This document shows, piece by piece, positions 1-6,726 of a stretch of DNA of 10,334 nucleotides. The notes under the pieces were generated by a model that saw nothing but the letters and a program-made list of their open reading frames with translations, ran no database searches and had not been told where the DNA came from. Position 1 is the stretch's first letter, and each line of letters starts with the position of its first letter. Position numbers and translations under genes: made by a program. The DNA is from an uncultured Lachnospiraceae bacterium (GTDB lineage Bacteria; Bacillota; Clostridia; Lachnospirales; Lachnospiraceae): contig CAJOPP010000192.1 in the NCBI GenBank assembly GCA_905236365.1, positions 1-10,334 of the forward strand, given 5' to 3'.

Positions 1-1580
1 TCATAGAGCTTCCGATACCCTCCTGGCGACTTTCCGGTTATTTTTTTGAAACAATGACTAAAATAGTATTGATCCACATATCCGCATTGTTCCGCAATTT
101 CCTTAATTTTCATTTCCGTTTCTATTAACAGTTTTTGGGCTTGTTCAATTCTTTTTCTGGTCATCAACTCCACAAATGTAACACCCGTTTCTCTCTTAAT
201 AATCATACTTAAATAATTGGGAGAAACCCCTATTTTATTACTTGCATACTGTACAGAAAGCTGTTGGTTCTTATACTCTTTTTCAATCATTTCAAGAACC
301 TGTTCGCTAATCCGATTACTGCTTTGGCGTCTCTTTTCTGCAACAATTTCCTTAGCTGCAATACATATTTTTTTTACCCGTTTGAATTGAATCAACGTCA
401 CATCCGGATAATCTTCCTGATCCTCTTCATACAATTGTTGTAATAATGTCACTTCTTCATCTCCTGCGACAGCATATACAATTTCAAAAACAGTACTGAG
501 CATCTGGGATACAATATATCCAAATATGACCCTTGGTATTTTACTTGAAACTCCTAACTCTTCAATATGATTCAGATATGCTATTAACTCTGAATTTTCC
601 CCACCTCTGATCAATCGTTCCAATTCCTCTGTAACAGATTTTACCTCGTCATGACTATATTGGTGAGATTTCTCCTCATCTCCAATAAAAAAGATATTAC
701 TTTCATTATTAATCGCATAATACAAAGCATTCATGGCATCCAGATAACAATCCCGGCACTTCAGCATCCGGTCAGTTTTTCTGCTCACTCCGATAATGCA
801 CTTCATATGCATAATTCTCTCGACACTCTGTGATATCTCTTCCGTAAAGATCTGTGTAAATTTGTTCAATTCTCTGGAAGTTCCCTCAACCACTGTCACA
901 ATTCTTCCTTTCAAATTGCAACTCATAGAATGAGCATACTTTCCCACAATTGTATCAATCGCATCCACTCCGTTTTTCAACGTATGATTTTTGCCAGTTT
1001 TATCAACTACCTGCGTCACAAAAACAAGGAACTGATTATCCTGACGATTGTTCCCAATATCAAAATGATGTGCTATTGCTTCTTCCCGTATCTGCTCTTC
1101 TGTAATATTCATTCTCAAATGACTATCCAAAAGCAAAGGAAATAAAAATTCTGATTTTTCCAGCCTTCGCCACTCATCAGCATCTTTCATAAAGGAAGCA
1201 AATTTTTCATCCAGATGCCTCTTGATCTTCACCAATTCCTCTTCAAACTCATCAGCTGTAATCGGTTTTAACAAATAACTGATAATGTCATATTGAATTG
1301 CCTGTTGTGCATATGTAAATTCATCAAATCCGCTCAAAAAAACAATGGATACCATGGGTCTGATCTGCCGAATTTCTCTCGCTAACTCAATGCCCGTCAA
1401 TAGGGGCATGCGAATATCCGTAATAATTAAATCCGGTTCTTCCTTTTCGACCAGTTCCAAAGCATCCAATCCGTTATCTGCCTCTCCTACTATTTGAAAC
1501 CCGTATTTTTCCCACTGTACTCTCTCTACCAATCCCTTTCTGATGATCTCTTCATCATCCGCCACTACTACTCTATACAT
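1..1580 (-). CDS. YesN-type response regulator with AraC-family DNA-binding domain (3' end cut by window edge)
   Basis: The gene is open from an ATG at 1578-1580 to the window edge, 526 codons with no stop; YesN-like regulators are usually about 500-540 residues, so only a few residues are missing. Residues 1-120 form a receiver domain: acidic pair D8/D9, phospho-acceptor D55 in a TDIRMP motif, switch Ser83 and Lys105 in a LLKP motif. Residues about 120-420 are the variable middle region typical of the YesN family. Residues 423-526 are an AraC domain with two helix-turn-helices (about 441-466 and 490-516) and the family ending, ITGKSPGGYRKLY. Such proteins are cytoplasmic, are phosphorylated by a membrane histidine kinase, and often control sugar uptake or surface genes. 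No kinase lies upstream; it could sit left of the window. The start is supported by AAAGGTGG about 9 nt upstream. The target genes cannot be told from the sequence. Confidence 0.95.
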   Translation of the reverse strand, partial: MYRVVVADDEEIIRKGLVERVQWEKYGFQIVGEADNGLDALELVEKEEPDLIITDIRMPLLTGIELAREIRQIRPMVSIVFLSGFDEFTYAQQAIQYDIISYLLKPITADEFEEELVKIKRHLDEKFASFMKDADEWRRLEKSEFLFPLLLDSHLRMNITEEQIREEAIAHHFDIGNNRQDNQFLVFVTQVVDKTGKNHTLKNGVDAIDTIVGKYAHSMSCNLKGRIVTVVEGTSRELNKFTQIFTEEISQSVERIMHMKCIIGVSRKTDRMLKCRDCYLDAMNALYYAINNESNIFFIGDEEKSHQYSHDEVKSVTEELERLIRGGENSELIAYLNHIEELGVSSKIPRVIFGYIVSQMLSTVFEIVYAVAGDEEVTLLQQLYEEDQEDYPDVTLIQFKRVKKICIAAKEIVAEKRRQSSNRISEQVLEMIEKEYKNQQLSVQYASNKIGVSPNYLSMIIKRETGVTFVELMTRKRIEQAQKLLIETEMKIKEIAEQCGYVDQYYFSHCFKKITGKSPGGYRKLY

Positions 1581-1745
1581 CTTTTCCACCCACCTTTGAT
1601 CAGCATCTTTTGCAATCGTACAGCACTTATTATATTTTCTATAAAATACAATTCCTTCATAATACATGAATTATTCATAGTATAAACCCACTACATACAA
1701 AATATCATCTGTCCCAACTGTATGTTCTTTCCAAAAATATTTTCT

Positions 1746-1789
1746 GATATCGAGGTCAAAAAATGCATTTGGGTTTTGACCCCGACATC
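1746..1789 (-). repeat. Imperfect 16-bp inverted repeat (hairpin), best folded as minus-strand RNA
   Basis: The arms are GATATCGAGGTCAAAA (1746-1761) and TTTTGACCCCGACATC (1774-1789), separated by a 12-nt loop. Fourteen of 16 positions pair. The two exceptions are A-C mismatches on the plus strand but G-U wobble pairs on the minus strand, so a minus-strand transcript folds into an unbroken stem. There is no long U run after it, so it is not a standard terminator. It lies about 165 nt upstream of the response regulator start and could be a leader structure or a REP-like dispersed element. Confidence 0.6.
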
Positions 1790-1826
1790 ATTTCTTATGA
1801 TGATCGGAACATCGTCCCTTTTGTTA

Positions 1827-1835
1827 AGTATAACA
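1827..1835 (-). promoter_or_regulatory. Candidate extended -10 promoter element for the response regulator
   Basis: Read on the minus strand this is TGTTATACT, matching the extended -10 pattern TGnTATAAT with one change. No good -35 hexamer lies 16-18 bp upstream. Transcription would start near 1820 and give a leader of about 240 nt containing the 1746-1789 hairpin before the ATG at 1580. This rests on motif matching only. Confidence 0.3.
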
Positions 1836-1861
1836 TAATCCACGGCATTTGGCTATTGCTA

Positions 1862-1890
1862 TTGTAGTCTGGTTTTTCCTGTGCTAAAAT
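1862..1890 (+). promoter_or_regulatory. Candidate plus-strand promoter of the small intergenic unit
   Basis: TTGTAG (1862-1867) is followed after 17 bp by TAAAAT (1885-1890), which is preceded by TGC, giving an extended -10 (TGnTAAAAT). The -35 matches the consensus at three of six positions and the -10 at five of six. The predicted start near 1897 lies about 94 nt before the SD-equipped small ORF at 1991. AT-rich DNA gives chance matches of this quality, so the call leans on the ORF and terminator that follow. Confidence 0.35.
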
Positions 1891-1990
1891 AAAGAAAAAC
1901 GGCAACTATTCCGGTCGCATCCTGCATTTCCTGCAAGATGTGCACAAAAACTTCAAATATAAAATACCAAACAATCAGGAGGATAATATC

Positions 1991-2044
1991 ATGGAATATA
2001 TGCATGACAGCCATGATGAGTATGACGAGCATGAGATGGACTGA
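1991..2044 (+). CDS. Candidate 17-residue small protein, His/Asp/Glu-rich
   Basis: The ORF encodes MEYMHDSHDEYDEHEMD, with eight acidic residues and three histidines in 17. Its support is the context: a perfect AGGAGG at 1977-1982, eight nt before the ATG, a promoter-like sequence upstream, and an intrinsic terminator about 45 nt beyond the stop. It is the only plus-strand gene candidate I can support in the window. The same frame is open back to about 1868, but no other start has a ribosome binding site. The composition would suit a metal-binding peptide or a leader peptide; no family is recognised. It could also be the remnant of a longer gene, or a chance ORF inside a small RNA. Confidence 0.35.
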   Translation: MEYMHDSHDEYDEHEMD

Positions 2045-2070
2045 TGTCCACATAATGCATTACATCAGTC
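2039..2070. repeat. 9-bp perfect inverted repeat across the small ORF stop
   Basis: GACTGATGT (2039-2047) and ACATCAGTC (2062-2070) are exact reverse complements with a 14-nt loop. The left arm contains the stop codon of the 17-residue ORF. No T run follows directly, so by itself it is not a terminator. It may stabilise the 3' end of a short transcript or be incidental. Confidence 0.5.
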
Positions 2071-2088
2071 ATCATCATACTGAAGCAT

Positions 2089-2116
2089 AAAAAAAGGAGG
2101 CGAACCTCCTTTTTTT
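2089..2116. terminator. Intrinsic terminator, potentially bidirectional
   Basis: A perfect 12-bp stem is formed by seven A plus GGAGG (2089-2100) and CCTCC plus seven T (2105-2116), with a 4-nt loop. Read on the minus strand the loop is UUCG and the stem is followed by a U tract, starting 3 nt after the stop of the secreted protein gene, so it closes that operon. Read on the plus strand it also ends in seven U and would end the small unit starting near 1897. Confidence 0.9.
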
Positions 2117-2119
2117 GGT

Positions 2120-5100
2120 TTATTTTATTTTCAGATTTTTATTTCCTTTTGTTAACAGAATTTTCTTATATGCCGACTTCTTTGCTTTTGGAACTTTAAT
2201 AATCAATTCTTTACTTGTTCCTTTCAATGCATTCTTACCCACTGACTTCTTCGTCAACTTCTTAGAAGAAATCGTAAGTTTCGTCAGCTTTTTACACCCG
2301 GAAAATGCATTTTCTCCAATCTTTGTCAGCTCACCGGATTTCAAAGTAACATTCTTTAATTTCTTCGCATTATAAAAGGCTTTTTTCCCAACAGAAGTTA
2401 TATTTTTTCCGACTACAACCTGTTCTACTTTTTCACTCTTTGCAAAAGCATTCGCTGCAATACTTGTCACCTTATACGTTACATTATTGTAAGTAACGGA
2501 ATCCGGCACTGTTACTTTTTTTGCTTTTTTATTGGTATTTTTAATAAAGCTTACTGTCGGCTTCTCACTGTTCGATGTTACTTTTACTTTACAGTTATTT
2601 TTCTCATCCGTAATGATCGTGCCCACAGACAACGGCATAACCACATTCGTTTGAGATTTTGTTGACTGTTGTGCCGGTATCGCACCGTCTGCCTGCTGTG
2701 CCGGTATCGTGCCACCTGTCTGTTGCGTCGGTGTTGTACTGTCTGCCTGCTGTACCGGTATCGTGCTGTCTGCCTGCTGTGCCGGTGTTGTGCTGTCTGC
2801 CTGCTGTGCCGGTGTCGTGCTGTCTGCCCTCTGCGTTGGTACTTTACTGGTTGCCTGCTGTGCTGGTGTTGTACTGTCTGCCTGCTGTGCCGGTGTTGTA
2901 CTGTCTGCCTGCTCAGACTCTGGTGTCCCGTCTTTCTGCCCGGAAGATGTTGTATCATCTGTCTGCTGCGATGGTGTCGTGCTGCCTTTCTGTCCGGATG
3001 ATACATCATTTGATTTCTTTTCTGTCTCTACATCAATCTCTTTTTCTTCTGTCAGCTTAACAGTATCCGAATCACAGAATCCATCCCATAAATGGTCTAC
3101 CACCACTACTTTACTGACAGGGTCAAAGAAGAAAATTCCAGATTTGCGGCCCGGTAAAGTATGCTTGGCAAGCACTTTTTTATTTGCATCCATTAAACAC
3201 TCATGCAAGTAAAAGCTTTCATCCTCTTCTGAATATTCATATCTTGTCTGCATATAAAAGACTGTATCACCCTTCTCAATCTTATTATACGAATTTTCAT
3301 TTTCTATTACATCTTCTTTCAGAACAAGGACTCCATTCTCTTCCACGCACTCATGCCAGTCCCAATCCTGATCAGAAATGATTAAGCTTTTATTTGCATA
3401 ATCATAATTCCATTCCTTGTATCCCATACTGTATCCATCAAGAACAACTTCGCCGGCAGCGTTGATGATCCGGAAAGTATCGTAATATTCTTCTTCCTGT
3501 TCATCATATAGATCATATACTTCACACAACGCATAATCCTGATTCGACAGTTTTATTAAATAAGCCTCTGCATCTTCATCCTCTAATGTCACTGATACGA
3601 GCGGCTGCTCCACGATTGTATCATCTTTGACCTGATACCATGTATATGTGTAAGCACTGTCATCTTCCACCACACTTTCCAAATATGGTGTATCTACCCC
3701 ATAATCGAACCGATAAGACAGACTTGCGTCTTGAAGGGATTCCGGAACCTGAATGCTCTTTTTCTCCTCCACTTGCGTAACATGACCATCGTCATCATAT
3801 TCTACGGAGAATGCATATAAGTATTCACCATCCTCTTCCTTATAAGTTCCTGCCATTACATTATTTTTCATCACTCCCCGGGAACCGCCTGGATACTCAA
3901 GCTTCTTTCCTTCAATGTAAGGGAACTGATATACTATCGTCCTGTTTGTATTACTGCCTCTTTTTTGATATGAAAGAATCCCATTTGTCATTCGGTATGA
4001 CGAACATCCCACTGCTTCCGCATGCGTTTGAATCACCTTGTCCAAATTAGCGTCAAAATATACCACTTCGCCATCAGCGTTCTTCAAAAGAACATACTCA
4101 TCATCATTACGAAGTCGTTCTCCCCATTTCAGCACATTCTGATCGTCGTCCATCAACACAATATACTCATCTTCATCTTCTCCTACATAACATGTCGCCA
4201 TCCGGCCAAATTCAAGTTCCGTAATATACGCTACAGAAAAGGAAGGATCGGTTTCTCCGTATCGCTGTTCATGCAAATTGATTATCTGCTCCCGATAGGT
4301 TTCTGCAACATTTTTGAAAGGTAGTTCTTCTTCCGACCACCAATCACTATCGTCCTCATCATCCTCATCATCCTCACTTTCATCATATTCCGGAATATCT
4401 TCCGGGGAAATCCCGTTTCCGGCTGCATCGTAAGCCAATATCACGTATCCGTCTTCCGGATACCAGATATAATCATAATAAAAATCATCATATGCTTCTT
4501 CGTCTTTGCAGAATGCTTTCACATAATAATCTTCACCATTGCGTCTTAAATGCACTGCGTCTAAATACTCCAGAGAATACCCTTCCGGTATACTGTCAAA
4601 TGCGAACTCTTTCCCATTGATAAGAAAACCGACCTCTTCATCATTTCCGGCTACAATTGCATTATCACAGATTTTCATGAACGGATAGCTGTATTCTGCT
4701 ATTTTTTCGAATCCATGATAAAGATCAAAAATATCTTTATCATTTTCCTTTTTTATATAAACAACATCGCCATTATCCAACCATTCATAACCACGATAGA
4801 TCACCGGTATGCGGAGTACACCCTTTTCGTCGGCTACTCCGTAATAACTGTCATTTCCAATTCGATCAACTATGGTATACGCTGCTTTTTCAGATATCCA
4901 ATAATTTTCATACGCCGATGTATGATTTCCCAACTCCACAACGGTTTCTCCTTTGGAATCAATAATCGCCAGATTACGCTCTGTGCCTTGATTTTTTGAT
5001 ACGAGCAGATTATGCTCTGTCCAAAAATAGTCTTCAAACTGGTCATACTCTGTCTTTTTCAGCAGTTCCATATTCTCTCCCATCAGAGCCAGTTTCCCAT

Positions 5101-5302
5101 CTTTTCTTCCAATCACTACCCTTTCATCGTCCTTCACCCACATTGTTCCATACAGTTCATCTACTACCATTTCCGGATTGATCAGAACCTGCCAAATGGA
5201 TTCTGCTTTGCTTACACTGGCACCAAAAACATTCGGAGCCAATGTAAATACCATGACTGCCGACATTAATTTTGCCAGCCACTTTTGTTGATTTTTTCCC
5301 AT
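2120..5302 (-). CDS. Large secreted protein: WG-like repeats, repetitive linker, BspA-like LRR tail
   Basis: This 1060-residue protein opens with a Sec signal peptide (basic MGKNQQKWLAK, hydrophobic core to about residue 27, likely cleavage near VFGAS). Residues about 35-750 hold many short beta-rich units with D-x-x-G-x-V turns. The clearest, near residue 150 (YYGVADEKGVLRIPVIY), fits the WG-repeat consensus, so a degenerate WG or propeller-like ectodomain is inferred. An acidic run with a tandem Trp pair lies at about 302-328. Residues about 760-888 are a Thr/Pro/Gln/Ala/Asp linker with nine 9-residue repeats. Residues about 893-1060 match BspA-like LRR_5 units (for example ITSVGKKAFYNAKKLKNVTL) and end in a Lys-rich tail. 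No LPXTG sorting signal or C-terminal membrane anchor is seen. The start has AAGGAGG about 8 nt upstream. It is the last gene of the operon, just before the terminator. A surface adhesion or ligand-binding role is likely but inferred. Confidence 0.88.
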   Translation of the reverse strand: MGKNQQKWLAKLMSAVMVFTLAPNVFGASVSKAESIWQVLINPEMVVDELYGTMWVKDDERVVIGRKDGKLALMGENMELLKKTEYDQFEDYFWTEHNLLVSKNQGTERNLAIIDSKGETVVELGNHTSAYENYWISEKAAYTIVDRIGNDSYYGVADEKGVLRIPVIYRGYEWLDNGDVVYIKKENDKDIFDLYHGFEKIAEYSYPFMKICDNAIVAGNDEEVGFLINGKEFAFDSIPEGYSLEYLDAVHLRRNGEDYYVKAFCKDEEAYDDFYYDYIWYPEDGYVILAYDAAGNGISPEDIPEYDESEDDEDDEDDSDWWSEEELPFKNVAETYREQIINLHEQRYGETDPSFSVAYITELEFGRMATCYVGEDEDEYIVLMDDDQNVLKWGERLRNDDEYVLLKNADGEVVYFDANLDKVIQTHAEAVGCSSYRMTNGILSYQKRGSNTNRTIVYQFPYIEGKKLEYPGGSRGVMKNNVMAGTYKEEDGEYLYAFSVEYDDDGHVTQVEEKKSIQVPESLQDASLSYRFDYGVDTPYLESVVEDDSAYTYTWYQVKDDTIVEQPLVSVTLEDEDAEAYLIKLSNQDYALCEVYDLYDEQEEEYYDTFRIINAAGEVVLDGYSMGYKEWNYDYANKSLIISDQDWDWHECVEENGVLVLKEDVIENENSYNKIEKGDTVFYMQTRYEYSEEDESFYLHECLMDANKKVLAKHTLPGRKSGIFFFDPVSKVVVVDHLWDGFCDSDTVKLTEEKEIDVETEKKSNDVSSGQKGSTTPSQQTDDTTSSGQKDGTPESEQADSTTPAQQADSTTPAQQATSKVPTQRADSTTPAQQADSTTPAQQADSTIPVQQADSTTPTQQTGGTIPAQQADGAIPAQQSTKSQTNVVMPLSVGTIITDEKNNCKVKVTSNSEKPTVSFIKNTNKKAKKVTVPDSVTYNNVTYKVTSIAANAFAKSEKVEQVVVGKNITSVGKKAFYNAKKLKNVTLKSGELTKIGENAFSGCKKLTKLTISSKKLTKKSVGKNALKGTSKELIIKVPKAKKSAYKKILLTKGNKNLKIK
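2666..2908 (-). repeat. 27-bp tandem repeat (9 units) within the secreted-protein linker
   Basis: Nine contiguous 27-bp units each encode a variant of ADSTTPAQQ: four exact copies, and variants ADSTIPVQQ, ADSTTPTQQ, ATSKVPTQR, TGGTIPAQQ and ADGAIPAQQ. Looser, irregular copies (GSTTPSQQ, SGQKDGTPESEQ) continue toward about 2990. The unit length is a multiple of three, so gain or loss of copies keeps the frame. The repeat lacks stops in several frames, which creates long spurious overlapping ORFs on both strands. Confidence 0.95.
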
Positions 5303-5363
5303 ACTTTTTTCCTCCTTCTCCTTTTCAGAAATGTGGTAATGGTTTGTCCTATAAGTGTCAGAA

Positions 5364-6698
5364 TTACCTTCCGCTCACATACCGAAACCAGGCAAACCCA
5401 TAAAGCAATACAATTGGTACGAACCACAATCTGTATTTCATTTGCATTGCTTCTTGTTTAGTGTTCTGTGTACTTTTTAACACCATTAATAATATTACCA
5501 TATAACCAAGAAAAAAGCCATCTACATCAACAAATCCATGGAGAAATGCTCCAAACAGAATTGCTTTTTTGTAAATATTTTTTTCTTTTTGCAGATACCG
5601 AATCTCATAATAAATGAGCAAACAGACAAGCACCATCGCTAACAATCCTGCATCTACGCCTACTTGAAGATATGTATTATGAATCAACGACACCGAGTAA
5701 TCATATGTGCGATACTGATCCTGTTGTCTGGACCATTCTCCCATTCCAATTCCAAACAGAGGATTCCTGCTTAACACCCTAATCCCATCCTGCATCTGCT
5801 GCATTCTTTCCATTAAGGTAGCCGCTGCTCTTTGTCTGATCAGACAAACGACTGCAACCACGCCCATAAAAAGACTTCCAATGCTGACTCCAGCTACCCA
5901 CTTAGCAGAAAGCAGCCTATTTTCAAATTCCGTCCATTTTCCACTGATCCATATCAATATGAAAAAAACAACTGCCGTTGCCAGTCTTTGCCGTAAGAAA
6001 AAACAAGTACCATAGATAAGCACAGCTACAATAGCCGCCACCAACCAGAATAGCAATTCCCGGCAAAATCGCTTTTTCCGGTCTACCGGATCGTGCCACA
6101 TTAAATAGCAGATGATTCCCCCATAGATCAGAAATCCCCCAACTGATAACGTCAAAAGAAAAAACACTGCATGTATGAGCCGAAGGCGCTGCATTTCCTC
6201 CACCTGCCCGCTTTTTAATAACAACATACTGACACATAAAATCATTGCAGTCACATTAGCATATTGAGAGGTGCCCATAAAGCGGTTAGACAAGATCACT
6301 CCCGAAAACGGACATCCCAGATAGGCGAGCATGCCAATAAACTCCATAACTGCCACAGCATAGGAGACACCTACTTCAATCTCACGCTGCGAATAAGTTT
6401 TTTGGCATAACCATATATAAAATAATATAATATCTCCAATATAAAACAATCTGACGTATTGTCGGCCATCAATCCGATTTATCACACCGGATACCAGATA
6501 GAGCAACAAAATACCAGCCAACAAACCAATAATTTTATAATTCGGATCCGGTCGCCTGCTCTGCAGCAGGATCACCATAGACAAAACCATTCCGACAGGA
6601 AGGTATGCCTCCGGAAAATAACCACCCTGTAAAAGCAATAAGAATCCGATTCCTACCGCCAGCTCCAAAACAGCTTTCTTATTTATATTTGTATTCAT
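5364..6698 (-). CDS. O-antigen ligase / Wzy polymerase-like integral membrane protein
   Basis: This 444-residue protein is a chain of about ten or more hydrophobic segments, the usual size and layout for the Wzy_C / O-antigen ligase (RfaL/WaaL-like) family. A hydrophilic stretch near residues 290-345 carries the family signature: a basic/amphipathic helix leading into RNPLFGIGMGEW, followed about 20 residues later by LIHNTYLQVGVDAGL, with the conserved His near residue 339. Family members transfer or polymerise lipid-linked glycans on the outer face of the cytoplasmic membrane; some glycosylate proteins. It starts 28 nt after the permease stop with an AAAGGA about 11 nt upstream of the ATG, so it is probably co-transcribed. 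There are no glycosyltransferase or flippase genes in the window, so the glycan substrate, and even whether it acts on glycans, is open. Confidence 0.85.
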   Translation of the reverse strand: MNTNINKKAVLELAVGIGFLLLLQGGYFPEAYLPVGMVLSMVILLQSRRPDPNYKIIGLLAGILLLYLVSGVINRIDGRQYVRLFYIGDIILFYIWLCQKTYSQREIEVGVSYAVAVMEFIGMLAYLGCPFSGVILSNRFMGTSQYANVTAMILCVSMLLLKSGQVEEMQRLRLIHAVFFLLTLSVGGFLIYGGIICYLMWHDPVDRKKRFCRELLFWLVAAIVAVLIYGTCFFLRQRLATAVVFFILIWISGKWTEFENRLLSAKWVAGVSIGSLFMGVVAVVCLIRQRAAATLMERMQQMQDGIRVLSRNPLFGIGMGEWSRQQDQYRTYDYSVSLIHNTYLQVGVDAGLLAMVLVCLLIYYEIRYLQKEKNIYKKAILFGAFLHGFVDVDGFFLGYMVILLMVLKSTQNTKQEAMQMKYRLWFVPIVLLYGFAWFRYVSGR

Positions 6699-6726
6699 AT
6701 CTATTTTGTTCCTTTGTTATAACTGT

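Noticed and set aside
651..1685. Plus-strand ORFs at 651-833, 930-1145 and 1494-1685
   Set aside because: All but the last part lie antisense within the well-supported response regulator and show no recognisable domains or initiation signals.
1859..2053. Hydrophobic 64-codon minus-strand ORF in the intergenic region
   Set aside because: No Shine-Dalgarno before its ATG; its hydrophobic run is the antisense of His/Asp codons (CAT/GAT read as ATG/ATC) in the better-supported plus-strand small ORF.
2666..2908. Regular repeats as a possible CRISPR array
   Set aside because: Units are contiguous with no spacers, are in frame and translate to a coherent Pro/Thr/Gln linker.
2584..3212. Several long Cys- or Arg/His-rich ORFs overlapping the linker region on both strands
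   Set aside because: They exist because the 27-bp repeat lacks stops in several frames; their compositions are artefacts of repeat codons and none has a ribosome binding site supporting it.
5303..5363. Internal promoter or terminator between the ligase-like gene and the secreted protein gene
   Set aside because: No -35/-10 pair with acceptable spacing and no hairpin with a T run; only the strong SD of the secreted protein is clear.
5923..6237. 104-codon minus-strand ORF inside the ligase-like gene
   Set aside because: It is an out-of-frame reading of the conserved membrane protein and has no family features of its own.
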